A DNA stretch of 64,000 bases from the NCBI GenBank assembly GCA_037952775.1, contig JBANAY010000004.1, positions 10,726,001-10,790,000 on the forward strand. Reading direction: 5' to 3'. Below, in pieces: positions 10,831 through 23,420 of the stretch. Numbering within the stretch: the first letter of the stretch is position 1; every line of letters starts with the position of its first letter. A model generated the notes under the pieces. That model did not search any database and had not been told where the DNA came from. It saw only the letters and a program-made list of their open reading frames with translations. Position numbers and translations under genes: made by a program. The DNA comes from Clonostachys chloroleuca (Eukaryota > Ascomycota > Sordariomycetes > Hypocreales > Bionectriaceae).

Positions 10831-12750
10831 CTAGAGACGACCCGTGGAGAGCTTTTCCTGTCGATGAAGAACCCTCTTAGGCTGGGTTCCACTCTTAGAA
10901 ATCTCCTTGAGCCTAGCCCGACGACTAAGGTGCTTCCCATCATCGCGGTCACGTATATAGTACGCCAGGTCTGCCGTGTCGTCCCACTCGGTTTGCGAGA
11001 GGCCATTACCCAACCAGGCGAAGCGGTTGCCGCTGTACTGAAACTCATAGTCCTCAAACCTAGGCTCTCTCAAGGCCTCAAGGAAATGGAGAACCGACCC
11101 AGGCCACGTAATAGCCGACTGGCCCCAGTTAGGCTGGACATTATGATCATTACGGCAGGCGTCGGACCAAACCATCTTCTTCGTGACTTCCGCCACGTAG
11201 GATCTAAAGTCGTAGGACGCACTCGCCTTGAGATGCATGCTCTTCATGCCAGGCTCCGTTTGAAACTTGTCAATGAATGAGCAAACAAAATCAGTTTGTG
11301 ACTCGAGCGCAACAATAACCGGTCCGTTGGAAATGGGTGTGAAGGGGCCTGCGATGGTGAACGAGTTGGGGCAATCGGCAATTCCAACGCCCATGTAACC
11401 TGTGATTGACGTCTTCCAGTCTTCTTGGAGATTGTGGCCTCTGAAGTTGATCGGGTAGCGTGGGACAAAAGACAAGTCAAAGCCTGTTGCGCAGATAATG
11501 ACATCAGCCGTATGAGACTGCCCGTCATCACTCACACAACCGGACTCAGTGAAGTACTTGACCCCAGAGTAAACAACTTTAACGTTATTTTCTTTTATGG
11601 TCTATAGCATCCCGAGGATCTATCAGTTGACTTTCTCTCGCAATTTGGCTGTCATGGTGCATATTGACCTGAGACTCACATGTAAAAACTTGTCACCGGA
11701 GGGAAGAATTCTTTTACACCCGACTGGAAAATCGGGCACCAACGTCTTCTGCACCTCTGGATCCACGATAACCTTTTTCATCTCGCTAGCCAGATGCTCA
11801 CGGGCCTGGGCCTGGAGCACAGTTCCTTTCATGTACATTGCTGTCGATGCGTTAGCGCAATTCAACCGCCGGGTTGCCCCTTAAGCGACCGGCTCTCGCT
11901 TACTGAAGAAACTATTCAGGGTCCGCTCATTAGCGAGCCGAAGATCCATAAGGGCTTTCGGGTCATCGATGAAGTTTTGTATTTCCTCTGGCGAGAACGC
12001 CCCAGTCTTCTGGCTCGGCGACGGCAACGACCAACGAGGTGTCCGAATAAACACCTTGGCACCCTTAACGATTGGCTGAATCGCGGGGAGGATCTGGACG
12101 GCGGAGGCCCCCGACCCTACTAGGATGATGTTCTTGCCCTTCAAGTCGATTGTTTCATCCCAGTGCGCACTATGGATCTTAGGTCCATTGAAGGCATCGA
12201 GTCCCGGCGCTTTGGGCCATGCTGGCTTGTTGAGGTACCCCGTGGCATGAACCAGGATGTGACACCAGTCGCGCGAAACGGCCCCGGTTTGCAAATCCTC
12301 AGTTGTAATATTCCACTGTCCCTTGGCATCGTCCCACGTTGTCTCTATTACAATGTGGGAAAAGCGGATGTGATGGCGCAAATCATATTTTGTTGCAAAG
12401 TCGTCGTAGTACTGTTTGAGCTCTTTCCAGCCCGCGATGGCGGCAGAGAAGTCTGCCTTTGGCTCGAAGGAGTATGTATAGTTGTGTGCTGGAACATCAC
12501 ACGCACAGCCAGGGTATCGGTTTTCAAACCATGTCCCTCCAACCTCCGCATTTTTCTCATAAATCTAGAGCGCAGGGTTAGCCAGTTCAGTTTCCAGGCT
12601 AGGGTGTTGAACACTTCATACTGTGAGGTCATAGTTGGTGAATGATCTCTGCAATTTGTACGCAAGGCAAAGGCCAGAGATTCCAGCTCCTACACATACA
12701 ACTTTGACGAACCGCTCATGGTGAATTGCCTCGTCCTGACGGGGGTCCAT
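10831..12750 (-). CDS. Baeyer-Villiger flavin monooxygenase
   Basis: Four exons, 12750-12622, 12564-11904, 11840-11680 and 11601-10831, give 573 aa, a normal family length. Introns are 57, 63 and 78 nt. An apparent in-frame TAA at 11881 lies inside intron 2 (GTAAGC donor, GCTAAC branch, GACAG acceptor), so it is not a lesion. Motifs: FAD-binding GAGISG (21-26), GGTWFENRYPGCACDVP (52-68), the Baeyer-Villiger fingerprint FNGPKIHSAHWD (from 168, FxGxxxHxxxW), NADPH-binding GSGASA (193-198) and DVIICATGFD. It inserts oxygen next to a carbonyl, or hydroxylates, using FAD and NADPH. The substrate cannot be told from sequence. It sits beside a rhodopsin-like protein, a nitrilase and a prenyltransferase. 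Confidence 0.92.
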
Positions 12751-13466
12751 GGTGCTTTGCGACGTACAATAGTAGCTAAAACTGCAATAGAGAAAAGCGG
12801 TCGAGGACGTCCTGCGGGGGAGCGCGTCTGATTTTTGAATTATCTACTAGGTCTTGCTCGCCATCGTTCGATATCATGGAATCTCCCGCGCCCTGGCCGT
12901 TCTCGCTGCAACGACAGTAATCCTCATCCAACGGGCCGGTGCCGAGTCTCGGTCGCTCTGATGTTACCTACATGTACACTAAGTGGATTTATGCGTGTGG
13001 GATCCATCCAACATCTGAAAGTACCAGTACATCGGTCGTCCTCGGCACTGGAGGATTTTGCCCCTTACGACTACCAAGGCAACCCTGACTAGACTTGAGC
13101 TCGCCAGGACTGACCCCCGTCTTTGCCAAGTGCCTAATTCGGTTCCGCACTCAGGATCGGTACCGTTGTGCAGTGTTACAATTTACACATTCTTGACCTG
13201 CAAGTTCTGATTTGTTGAAACACGTTGCCCGAACTTCAATGCTACATAGTAGTCTACATGTCTCGAGGAATCCAGGAGAGGAGACGCTGCCCATCCCATC
13301 CGAATCGCAGGTGCAACCAAAAAGTAATGGAAATAATATTCTAACTGAGAAATATCTAGTCTTTAAAGTGCCCAATTATAATCAATACACGCATGTAGCT
13401 CTAGTGCCCTCCTTTTCATCCTGATTAGCATATCATTACAAACGATTCATTACTCCCCGTCCCAGA
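12751..13466. other. Intergenic between two minus-strand genes
   Basis: This stretch holds the promoter side of the monooxygenase and the 3' flank of the rhodopsin-like gene. No coding or RNA feature is supported. Confidence 0.4.
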
Positions 13467-14837
13467 TTACCACCTCGTATCTCTGTCGAACTGTGCCTGG
13501 CGCGGCCCTTCTTCTATCTCAATGCTCGAGTGGACGGTAATTCCGTTCACTGGCCTCCCGGATGGCACTGGCGGAAGATTCTTGCCAACTATCTCCTCTT
13601 GGCTCTCGGATCCCCCTATCGTAGTCATCGGGTAGAGCTCACTTGGCTTGCCAGCGCTGACATGGGTTCCTGATCGTTCATTGTCTCGATGCTGGTGATA
13701 GCCGTCATTACGGCTACGGCTCGTAGACTTCCCAGTTCTGGAGGTGACATAGCCGCCCTCTTCCCAGAACTTGCGACGGAGCAGAGGCGTGACGAGCGGC
13801 GCTTGCCCGACAAAGATGGCGACGCAATCTTCTCTTAATGACCACATCGCGGAGACACCGCGTTGATTCAACTGGGAGAGGGGCTTATTAGACGCTGCTG
13901 AAGTCAATGTGGATGCAATTGGACAATTACTCACGTTGAATATAAGGACGAAGCGCAGGATTGCAGCGAACATGCAGAAGAATCCCAATGCGAAAAGAAA
14001 GTACACACCAATTCGCTTCCAAAGTTTAATCTTCAGCCCGATGAGCACCTGCGCCATGATGTATTAGCACAATATTCTCTGGCTTACCATCCATCGACAA
14101 TATCATACCGGAAGAGGGATGAGCATGATGCAGACATCCGTGAACAGATTGAAGCTCAGTATCACGACGAAAACCGTCAAGTTCTGAGGCACGCATTGGG
14201 CTATTCGGTCGTCAGTATCGTGGCAAGGAAGGCGAGCGTTCTCATGGGTTCATTCATACGTCCAGGGTCTGGCCAGACCTGCCAGTAGTGCTGAAATGGG
14301 CGACATGTCAGCGCGATTGTTAACACAATCACGACACCAGACAAAATAACGATGGCCATGGCCGGCTTGACGAATTTCTCGGTCCACATCCGACGGACGA
14401 CACGGCTATAGAAGCAAAGCATGTTGAACTTGAGCATCCAAACGATGAAGAAATACCCGGTGAGCCCGAACAGAAACATCTGAGAGCCGTAGGTCCATTT
14501 CGCCCTCTCCTCCTCGCTCATGTTCTTTCGCTCGTCGTATGTGAGGTCGGAAGTATGTCGGCCTTCCGCAACTTGGACGAAGACCTGGCCGATGCCAGGT
14601 GCTGCCGTCCACATGCACTATGGCAAGAAAGAGTGAATTAGTCTCTTTTCCAGGGCATTTGGAAGACGATGTTCAGACACTCACTGCAACACCGACAATG
14701 ATGTAGTCATCTAGCTGGTAGTTGGCGAACCCGACCAGTTTAGTGCGGCAGAAGATGCGCGCACCTATCATGACGGCGCCAATGACATAGAGAAACCATA
14801 TTTCCACAATCTGCCCAACAAGAGATTGGTCGCTCAT
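13467..14837 (-). CDS. Rhodopsin-domain integral membrane protein (PTH11/SAT4-like)
   Basis: Five exons, 14837-14685, 14617-14260, 14200-14109, 14048-13935 and 13871-13467, give 373 aa with all introns in phase (60-67 nt). It is a seven-helix fungal rhodopsin-domain protein. Visible are an N-terminal helix, the QLDDYIIV motif after helix 1, a GYFFIVWMLKFNMLCFYSR helix with its Arg, a Cys-rich outer loop (CRPFQHYW...PQCV), a D-containing helix (FNLFTDVCIMLIPLP) and a C-terminal cytosolic tail rich in Ser/Arg. Members act as surface receptors or are simply uncharacterised. SAT4-like ones often lie in or near secondary-metabolite loci, which fits its neighbours, but no ligand can be inferred. 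Confidence 0.88.
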
Positions 14838-16482
14838 TGTTCTGACGGGGCTGATGCTGCCAGCTTGATGCGCTTCAAGATCGATTACCTCTAAGACATG
14901 TCAGAATCGCGATATTGGCTGGCAAAGTGGGCAAAAAGAAGACTAAGAGAAGCCAGGTAAACCTCGCCACATCTTCCCCAAGGGAAAATTCACATGCGAT
15001 GAGACCGATTGAGATGGACGGGCGTATTTGTCCTGGTCAGGGGGTTTCTGTCTCGGCTTGCGACGCCCCCTCCCATTTCCGGGACGTATTTCAGGTGAAT
15101 ACCTCAGCACTGCCATGATGCAACTCTACAAACCAACAAAGGACGGATCCATATCCCAGAGCGGAACTTGATGAGACATGAATATGTCAGTGTTTTCGTG
15201 GGCAGGTCGCGGATTCAAATCCTAGACAGGAATGATGGACACCATTGACAAGTGTTATGGGTCCATTGTGTTTGCTTTTTGTGAGGAATGGATCCAAATC
15301 CTCAATCAGATGGGTATAGGATTTGCCTCTGCTGATCGGCATACTCCGTTTGATAACTCGTCTCCCCCCAGGTGAAGGCAGGTCGGGGTATGGCGGGTTG
15401 GGAGACGGAAGGAATACCAATAGCTCCCCAACGCGACGAAGTGTGTCTTGGCCTGGCTATTGTCAACTTGATGCCCACATCGCATTAGTCAAGGATGATG
15501 TATGGTTGCAGTGCGCTCTCCTTGCGAACCCTGTCGTGTACGCTCGGCCGGAGAATCGGAAACTAAAGTGCCGTTGGATGAGTTTTTCTGTCTCCTGTGA
15601 GGTAGTATCTCGGTACGTCTTCGATCCACCCATATACGCGCGGCAGATTAAAGACGGAGAGAAGTGCAACGCTGTGCCGCTGCCGAGATAATTATACGGT
15701 ATCGTCACTTGCTATTACTATACATAGGGCATGCCGTGAAAATCCTCCACTCGAGAACTTTATCCAGCGGGTCTTAATATCAGACCTACCCCAGATTGGC
15801 AGGTGATAGAATCTGAGCAGAGTGTGAAAGAGGAAAAATAGTGCGGTGGCAGAGCAGAAGATTAGTTTTCACATTAATAATGGCCAAGACATGGTCAGGC
15901 ATCGTGGCGTAGTATTGCCCTTTGACCTGCTCAATGCACCACCTCGGCTCGCGCGGAACCGGGGACCGCGTCTTGATGCCTGTCTTTTGCATTGTCATCT
16001 TCTCGAGGCCCCTGCTGCTAAAACAAATTCCCACTTGGCGTGCGGAAAGGGGACGTGCCTGATACGCCCCTCCTGGCAGCTATGGGCCCATGTCACCGCA
16101 GACTCGAACGACTTTAGAATGCTTACGGTAGGTGGATTATGACACTAACCTGTCACTCTCTCCCCACTTCAGCAATATCCAACTGCGAAGGAAGAAGGCG
16201 TCAAAGGTCAATCGTTGGAGCCCTGTTGGCTAGGGAGCGCCAGTTGGAACTTGGAACGCCACCACCAGCCATGTTTCATTTGTTGGCTGCAGGGTCTACA
16301 TTGTTGGTTGGTCCAATATTGATTGATCCCACAAGCATGGTATTTAGAACCGTCCTGTTGGTTGTTCTCTTGTGCTTCTAGGTCATTTTGTTTCTTCTGT
16401 TTTCATCTATCCTCCCCCTTTTCATCTTCCACATTCATCGCACTCCAGTTTCAAGCAGTCTTTGCACCTACTCAAAGCAATC
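14838..16482. other. Intergenic region upstream of nitrilase
   Basis: The frames at 15323-15708 and 15846-16142 show no domain or splice logic. The 100 nt before the nitrilase are pyrimidine-rich (TTTTCATCT, TCCTCCCC), as is common in fungal promoters, and a CCAAT box occurs near 16310. Nothing else is supported. Confidence 0.4.
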
Positions 16483-17566
16483 ATGGCTACCCCAATCAAA
16501 GTTGCTGTTACACAGGCTGAGCCAGTCTACCTCGACCTTGCCTCTTCTATTAAAAAGGCAATTGGCCTCATTGCGGAGGCCGCCGGGAACGGCGCAAAAC
16601 TTATTGCATTCTCTGAGTGCTGGCTCCCGGGTTATCCCGCGTGGATCTGGTAAGCGAAACTTGGCCTTCCTCAATGTCTCCTCTCTGTTGTTAATATTTT
16701 ACGAAAGGGCAAGATCCGTCGACTTTGAGCTCCAAACTCGATACATTTACAATGCCCTGCCAGTGGACTCCGAGGCCATGGGCCTGGTCAAGGCCGCCGC
16801 CAAGGAGCACTCCATCGCCGTCGTCCTCGGATTCGCGGAGCAGAGCCCCTCCCATAGCGTGTACATCTCCCAGGCAATCATCTCGCCTCAGGGTGACCTG
16901 TTGATGCACCGCCGCAAGGTCAAGCCAACACACATGGAGCGCACCATCTTCGGTGACGGAACCGGCGCCGACCTCAACAATGTGGTGGAGGTTGACTTCG
17001 GACCCGAGCACGGCAAGATCAAGGTGGGATGTCTTGCCTGCTGGGAGCACACGCAGCCTCTTCTCAAGTACAACAGCATCTCTCAGGGGGAGACGATTCA
17101 CATCTCCATGTGGCCACCCATTGATCCCACAACCGGCGTGAACCACCCTGGTCTTTGGAGTATGACTGCCGAAGGGAGTCAGAACCTTTCCCAGACTTAC
17201 GCCATCGAGAGCACAGCTTATGTTCTCCACTGCACATCCGTGTGCACACAGAAGGGCATTGAGGTCCTCCAGACCCAAAAGGGTCTGGCCTGCTTCCAGC
17301 CGGGCGGCGGTCACAGCTGCGTGATCGGCCCAGATGGCCGCCGTTTGACCGAGCCTTTAGGAGACGGCAGCCCCGCCACCGAGGGTATTGTGTACGCCGA
17401 CCTTGATCTTACCAAGGTTGTAGCAACACGGGGATTCATTGATATTGTTGGACACTATAGTCGACCAGACCTCCTCTGGCTGGGCGTCGATAGAGAGCCC
17501 AAGAAGAATGTCATCCAGTCGCGGCCCAAGCCTCAAGAGAAGGAAGATCGTGAGGAGGTAGCTTAA
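16483..17566 (+). CDS. Nitrilase (carbon-nitrogen hydrolase family)
   Basis: Two exons, 16483-16649 and 16708-17566, give 341 aa; the 58-nt intron (GTAAGC...GAAAG) splits the codon for Trp in PAWIW. The start is the ATG of [18 protein letters not shown], typical for the family. The catalytic triad is visible: Glu in [11 protein letters not shown], Lys in [12 protein letters not shown] and Cys in [12 protein letters not shown]. It hydrolyses an organic nitrile to the acid plus ammonia, and the sequence type fits fungal aromatic or arylaceto-nitrilases. It is cytosolic with no targeting signal. It lies about 1 kb upstream of an aromatic prenyltransferase in the same direction, so a shared metabolite is possible but unproven. 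Confidence 0.93.
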
Positions 17567-18517
17567 GATCTAGATCCACTATAGGAGCGAATTCTATTAA
17601 TCATAAAGTAGTAATTATTATCATTTCCTACTCCACAATTCATAATTCTGGCCTCGAGACTGGAGCTCTTTACTCATAGTCGATTATCATATGAATCCAA
17701 AGCTCTCTTCATGTTTCCGTTGTCCCATATCTCATCTTGGCAGCACCGGAGTTACGAGCCGTGTGCTGGAGGCCACCTTGCAGGTGAATAAGCGTCGCCC
17801 GCGTACCTGTCCGGGTTGCTCCGTTTCCAAGGATACGCTTCCCCGTTGCTAAGCTGCATGTCCCCTTGCACCCCGGGCATCGCCACCCCATGTAAGGTCA
17901 ATGCCTGGGATGCTCATACGAGCTGGGCAATGTAATCCATGCAAGATCACCAAGGTCCAACCTGTATTAGTGCTCCCTCCAAGATAGGCATGCAGTTTCC
18001 CGAGCATCAGGATACATGTAGCGAGGGCTTGTACTAGTACATTGATTACGGTGTCGGCGAAGCAATCCCGTAAGAAGAAAAAAGATCGCCAAGGTAGCGA
18101 ATCGAACCATGTCGACCTGACACCTTCTCCATCGAGAATATGTGGCCCAGCTAAACGCGCTTACTCAGGAATCATTAACCTATTCAGTAGTGATAGAATC
18201 CTGCTGCAGGTAGGAAGTAGACAGTCTACTTGCATAACATCCCGAATGTTGTAGCAAAGGAACAACTTCTGATATGGCGCTATTCTTACACCGACGGATG
18301 TTACCAGACCCAGTGGAATATCTCTGAGGATCCAAGTAGTAAGTCCGAAGAACGGAGCGAAGTTGCGAGCTTGGTCGTATTGTCTACACTCAGAGATGTC
18401 GGTGTTATTAACTCCCCTCGTATCGTTACGAGTGACGGATATTCTTCATGAATGAACAACTCTTCCCCCTTAGCAAGACCTTTGATTGACAGCTAGAAAC
18501 TCAATTGGTACTGAAGA
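17567..18517. other. Intergenic between nitrilase and prenyltransferase
   Basis: This is the nitrilase 3' flank and prenyltransferase promoter. Frames here are short and without conserved content. Confidence 0.4.
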
Positions 18518-19868
18518 ATGACCGCTTTGACCAATCAACCCATCAACCGGCCCAAAACATGGCAGTGTACCGAACCAAGCCATGAAAGCCTTGCCAGCTT
18601 CTCCGAGCATCAATGGTACCGTACGGCAGGCTACTTGCTAGCAAGCTTGCTGCAAAACGCGGGATATAGCCAACAGGCTCAGCTCAGGATACTGGGCGAA
18701 TTTGTGGAGATCATCGCTCCTCATCTGGGTTTACCTCCTGGACTGAGTACACAACGCTGGCAGAGCTTCATGACTGACGACCACAACCCAATCGAACTCA
18801 GCTGGGACTTCCACACGGGCACTCAACAACCGACGATACGATACTCCATTGAGCCCATTGGCCTCGATGCAGGCAGCACCGCCGATCCCAACAACACGAA
18901 AGCCCCATTACTGTTTAGACGATCGATACTGAAGGCATCCCCACACATCGATACGGAGATTTTTGAACATTTTGAAAAGACGTTTGGCAGCGTTTGGGAA
19001 GATGGTCTTCCTGAAGGCCATCGTTCGACGATATTTTGGGCGTTTGATCTCAAGGAAGGCCAAAACACTGCCAAAGCCTATTTCTTCCCGGGTGCGGTAG
19101 CCCGAGCGACCAACAAGTCCAACTTGGAGGTCATCCACGATGCTATATCTTCCGCACCAACATGGAAACTCTCCGATCTAAAACCGCTACATGCCTTCAT
19201 CAACTTCGTGGAGCAACACAAGGAACTGGAGCTCGAGGTCGAAATGTTGGCTCTAGACCTCGTCGACCCCGCACAATCCCGATTGAAGATCTACTTCCGG
19301 TGCCGTCGAACGGACTTTTCTACAGTCCGCAAGATCATGTCTTTGGGTGGCGCGGTTGAAAATCTTGACGACGGCTTGGGGAAACTGAGGGCTCTGTGGG
19401 ACTCGTTACTGGGCGCGCAAGGCCAGCCGGATGGCATGCCACTCCCCCATAACAACCACCGGACCGCTGGCATTCTGTTCAACGTGGAGTTCAAAGTGCA
19501 GAGCACGACCCCCAAAGTGAAGCTGTACATTCCTGCCCGTCACTATGCAAAGAGCGATCAGCAAGTCATCGAGGCCGTGGCCGGTTTCCTCAATGGCGAG
19601 GCGCAATCTGATTTAACAAAGAAGTACACGGCTTCGTATGCATCATGTCTGTACAAGGTTTTGTGAGTGTAGCACCTCCTTTTCTTTGTTATTGTGACTT
19701 TTGAGAGATGCGTGGTGCTAATATACTCATAGTAACACATATGATCTTTCTTCCTCGCTTGGTATTCACACATACATCGGATGCTCGGTGCAAAGCGATG
19801 GAAACTTGCGGGTGGTCACGTACTTCAACCCTCAGCAACACAAAATCCACAGCGATGTTTATGCTTAG
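18518..19868 (+). CDS. DMATS-type aromatic prenyltransferase
   Basis: Two exons, 18518-19662 and 19733-19868, give 426 aa, a normal length. The 70-nt intron has GTGAGT, a GCTAAT branch and ...TCATAG. Family features: SEHQWYRTAGYLLASLLQNAGY near the N terminus, the PIELSWDF segment (about residue 90), the IRYSIEPIG strand, LKIYFRCRRTDFSTVRKIM, and a C terminus of the YKVFNTYDLSSSLGIHTYIG type. The protein folds as an alpha/beta prenyltransferase barrel. It moves a dimethylallyl (or longer) group from its diphosphate to an aromatic acceptor such as Trp, a cyclic dipeptide or a phenol. No prenyl-synthase or peptide synthetase sits next to it, so the acceptor is unknown. Confidence 0.93.
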
Positions 19869-21540
19869 TTGGTGATAGACAATCGTAGCATTTCAGTATC
19901 TCAGTTACGTTGCAAAGATTTGCATCAAATAGACTGTTGTTCTCCCGCCCCTTTCTCTCCCGTTCCTTGCGCTGCTGTCTTGAGTGAGTGTCTTTGTCGC
20001 AGAATCCACTACAGCTGCCTACCTGAGGTACTGGAGGCAGCTACAGGCAGCTGTTTGAACCAGGTGGGCAAGAGGGGGAGCATGTCTCGAATGATGCTGG
20101 CGACCGAGCCCATGAGCAGAGACTCTGTGTTTTATCCGCCGCAACACCTTGAAGGCTTAAAGAAGAAGACTGCAGGATAATTCAAAGACTATAGAAGGAG
20201 GCAATGTGTTTTTAAAGTCCTATTCTATCTCTTTTGCCGTAGTACAAAAAGAAGGCGCAAGAATTTTGTATCTCATGCCCTTGTCGCCCACTTTGACACC
20301 TCGATCCAGGGTAGGTACCTAGTTGTAGCCTACATGTACTTGAGGATATTCTGGTCTGCTGCAGAAAAACCCCCAGTCTACAGCAGACATTTTGCCGAGC
20401 GTTGGACACGCCATTGCACCACCAAAACACTTCATGACCTCATACAATTGAGCCAAGGTCCCGAGATGTTGCAAGGGAAAGCTGAGGTCGTAGGCACCCT
20501 ATATTTAGCTTGTACCGGTCTCAAGGGCATACAGTTGGCACGGCACCGGTATCCAAGTCCTACGGCTTGCCTGGTACTAGTATTACCAGGTACCACTATT
20601 GCTATATCATAGCGCCTTCAAGGAGACGGACAAGATGATAACTTCCAAGAAATACAATCACTCATTACAGCAGTCTACGGACACACTGTAACCCCGCATG
20701 TCGTCTTGCACGCCCTAGTAAAGCCTTCATCGAAGAAAGCGCTGGTAGCCGACCCCCTGTACGGTCGACGGGTTACTCATCCGAATCAATGGTTGGCAAA
20801 GAGCATTTCAAGGGGAAACAAGCCAGACCCGCGTGGATGCACAAAGCATTCCTCTCCAATTGATCCAAGTTTTCTTCCACACCACAACCCTCAAGTTTCA
20901 CACTGCTACCTGCAGCGCCAGCTCAAACACAGACAACCAACGTGACGCGGCGACCCAAAAATCCCCTCATATCCCCATCCTCGTTTGTCTCTCGACGATG
21001 GGTCATTCATGGCAAGACCACAAAATCGAAAGCGACAGCGCGCCAACGAGCCTTCGCGAGCCGACATCGACCATCCAGCGAAGAAAGCCAAGAATCAATG
21101 ACAAATCACTGGTTGCCTGCGTGTGTCTAGGAGCCTTTAGGGCAGCCCAAGGGAAGAGGAATCATGGAAATTACCAAATTTATTATCTGCACAGAACAGA
21201 AGATGGGGAAATAGTAGTTGTAATGAAACTAAATTAAAGTATAAAAGATTCGTTGCAGCAGTACAATCTTCAGCTCCAACAAAAAAGTAATTCATACCAT
21301 TCGTATTATCCTCGGGTGCCAGCATGTTGAAATCGTCGCCTTCAATACTGCTTGGCCTGTCTGTTGAAGCCAGCCTAGCCAAGACGTCTCATGAGCCTGT
21401 TCAATCTTTCATACATGGTACTCGGTCTTAGCACTTGTGCCTCCGGTGCCTTCGACTTGATGAGCTGCCTTCGGCTCCCTGAAAGGAGTAGGTATAGACC
21501 TGTAACCTTAACTCTTCCTCTATATGCAACCAGCATTTAA
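19869..21540. other. Intergenic, one doubtful mini-ORF
   Basis: There is no convincing gene. The plus-strand mini-ORF 21009-21101 (30 aa, Arg/Lys-rich, nuclear-signal-like PAKKAKNQ end) could be the start of a decayed gene but has no continuation. Confidence 0.35.
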
Positions 21541-21800
21541 TATATTTTCCCTTATAGTTAACTATCGCTTCAATCTATATATCAGCTTTAACCTTATATT
21601 TTTAATCATCTGAAGTAGTATAAGCAATTTATTTGTATTTTATAATATATATATATATATATATATTTAGGGGGTTTTTGCTGTATGTAAGGGATATCCC
21701 AAGATCAGGCTATATATACTAGCAGATACTTACTATTATTTTATTAGGTTTATATATTATCCAAACCTGTATATTATATTTTAGGTTATAAAAAGTAAGA
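21541..21800. repeat. TA-rich island with (TA)n microsatellite
   Basis: This short stretch is very A/T-rich, with a TA dinucleotide run at about 21642-21667. It resembles small repeat-induced point mutation (RIP) islands in Eurotiales. It ends right where the truncated GST gene begins, so it may mark the insertion or deletion that removed the GST N-terminal half. Confidence 0.5.
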
Positions 21801-21805
21801 AGGCC

Positions 21806-22501
21806 ATGGCTTACAGGGATATCAGGCTGGTCAAAGAATGGATGAGGTATTAGCACCTTATGTACTATACTGAAGGCAGTCTTTCGTCGCCTCCTCTTAT
21901 ATCGCTTATTCTTTCTAGTAAGTGGAAAATTCTGTTCTTGCTTGCTTGCCTTTATTGACTAGCCATAGTCCTTAGTGGGAATAAAATCCCCTTTGTTATT
22001 CGATCGATCACATCAGCTGTTGCCAACAAAATATATTCCAATTTTGAATTTCCTAATCTCAAGAAACATTTCTCCTTCTTAGAGTCACAATTGGCTGCTT
22101 CCCCTGGAGATAGTAACTACCTATGCGGTCAGCATCTAACAGCGGCGGAGATGCTAATTAGCTACCACCTGGTATCTGCTCAAGCGAGATTGGCTAATTT
22201 GGACATGAGGGATAGGAAGCCAGCAGACAAATACCCCAACTTGTGGGCATATGTTGACCGTCTACAAGGTGAAGCTGGTTATAAGAAGGTCGCAGCTAGG
22301 ATCGAAAAAGATAGCAGGCAAGAATATATCCTTCCCAGTTATATACTGATTAAGGAGCAAAAGCCGAGAAGTAGGGGGCCGGCATACAACGGGGTTATTT
22401 CTAGCACCCGAGCGCCGAGCATTTGGGGAAACTACAAAGAGCGGCAGCCAAGTACGATGAGCATAATTACAATTTGTTGCGCCCAGCGGAAGAAGGTTTA
22501 A
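21806..22501 (+). pseudogene. Glutathione S-transferase, truncated and interrupted
   Basis: The C-terminal helical GST domain is recognisable: MYYTEGSLSSPPLISLIL, an intron 21918-21968 (GTAAGT...CATAG, in phase), then SGNKIPFVIRSITSAV, NLKKHFSFLESQLA and LCGQHLTAAEMLISY, with YPNLWAYVDRLQGE near the end. An in-frame TAG at 21851 interrupts the first part. The thioredoxin-fold domain that binds glutathione is missing; upstream is a TA-rich island. The tail after RIEKDSRQE is not GST-like. This is very likely a pseudogene. Confidence 0.7.
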
Positions 22502-22549
22502 TAAGTTTATTCGTACCTTGTAAGCGCAGAGTTAACCCTGTAACTTGCT

Positions 22550-22974
22550 GTTCCGTGATCAACGCTATTGCAGGGTGTATCCAATCCGGAAAACAGGTTT
22601 AGAGAAGAACTCAAGGAAAATGGCAAGCTTGAGTATACTAAGCGCCATGTTCTCCATATGTGGGGTGTGGCCTGGGGAACAGGCCTGGGAGCCTCCAGCG
22701 ACGCTTTGGATGTCATTGACCCTGACCCAGTGAGCAATTGGAGAAGTGTGTTCCAACGTACGTTCCGATAGAATGGGACATTGACGGCGAGAAAGTTAAA
22801 CGATGGGAAACACGACAAACTCTACGGAGGCGGTGGGGTAACAAGAGTGCAGATAAGATCTTTGCTTCTGCTGTTGAAGCTGAGGATAAATTTTCGAAAA
22901 AGCAAGGTCTGGTAGAGTCGACGCATACAGCAGAACAGAAGATGGACATAGGCACCACACCATCAGAGCACTAG
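22550..22974 (+). pseudogene. Unidentified coding-like fragments in two frames
   Basis: Two abutting plus-strand frames look coding. The first, 22568-22771, contains HVLHMWGVAWGTGLGASS. The second, about 22722-22974, contains VPTYVPIEWDIDGEKVKRWE, TRQTLRRRWGNKSAD and an acidic tail ending at 22974. They overlap with a frame change and no usable intron, which suggests a decayed or frame-broken gene end. I do not recognise the family. Confidence 0.3.
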
Positions 22975-23420
22975 TACCGGTTGAAGTTCCTCAGCAATGC
23001 GCACTAAGGCTCGTACACGCCTTCATTGGTGTTGGGGTGAGGTCCAAGGTTTTGAAGGGCCCGTTTCTGCAAAAACCAGGGGTTGTCGATCAAAATTGGG
23101 CACCCTGCTTCGCTCGAAAGTCCCACCAATCAACCGGTACGAGTGGTGGGAAGGCTGCAATTGTGGGTACCTGATCTACGAGGCTATGGGGTTCTAAATG
23201 TTACGCGAGATGAAAACCGGGGTATGCTGGCGTTGAATGTCACTGGCCCATCTATGGCTCTGATTGTGAGGCCTCTAGCCCTTATTGTATACAAATCTAG
23301 ATTGTTTGGTTGATCATTTTGGGGATTTAAGTAGCCAAGCTCACGCAAACGTTGGGATTGCCCTTGCCGAGCGCAGTTCATCCCCGGTACGCTGTTACTC
23401 TACTATTGACAGTGCCAGCC

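Noticed and set aside
11881..11883. In-frame TAA suggesting the monooxygenase is a pseudogene
   Set aside because: It falls inside a canonical 63-nt intron (11841-11903) with GTAAGC donor, GCTAAC branch site and GACAG acceptor, and phases match on both sides.
15196..15225. tRNA B-box-like GGATTCAAATCC
   Set aside because: No paired T stem or acceptor stem could be drawn around it.
16691..17314. 207-aa minus-strand frame
   Set aside because: It is the antisense shadow of the nitrilase exon 2.
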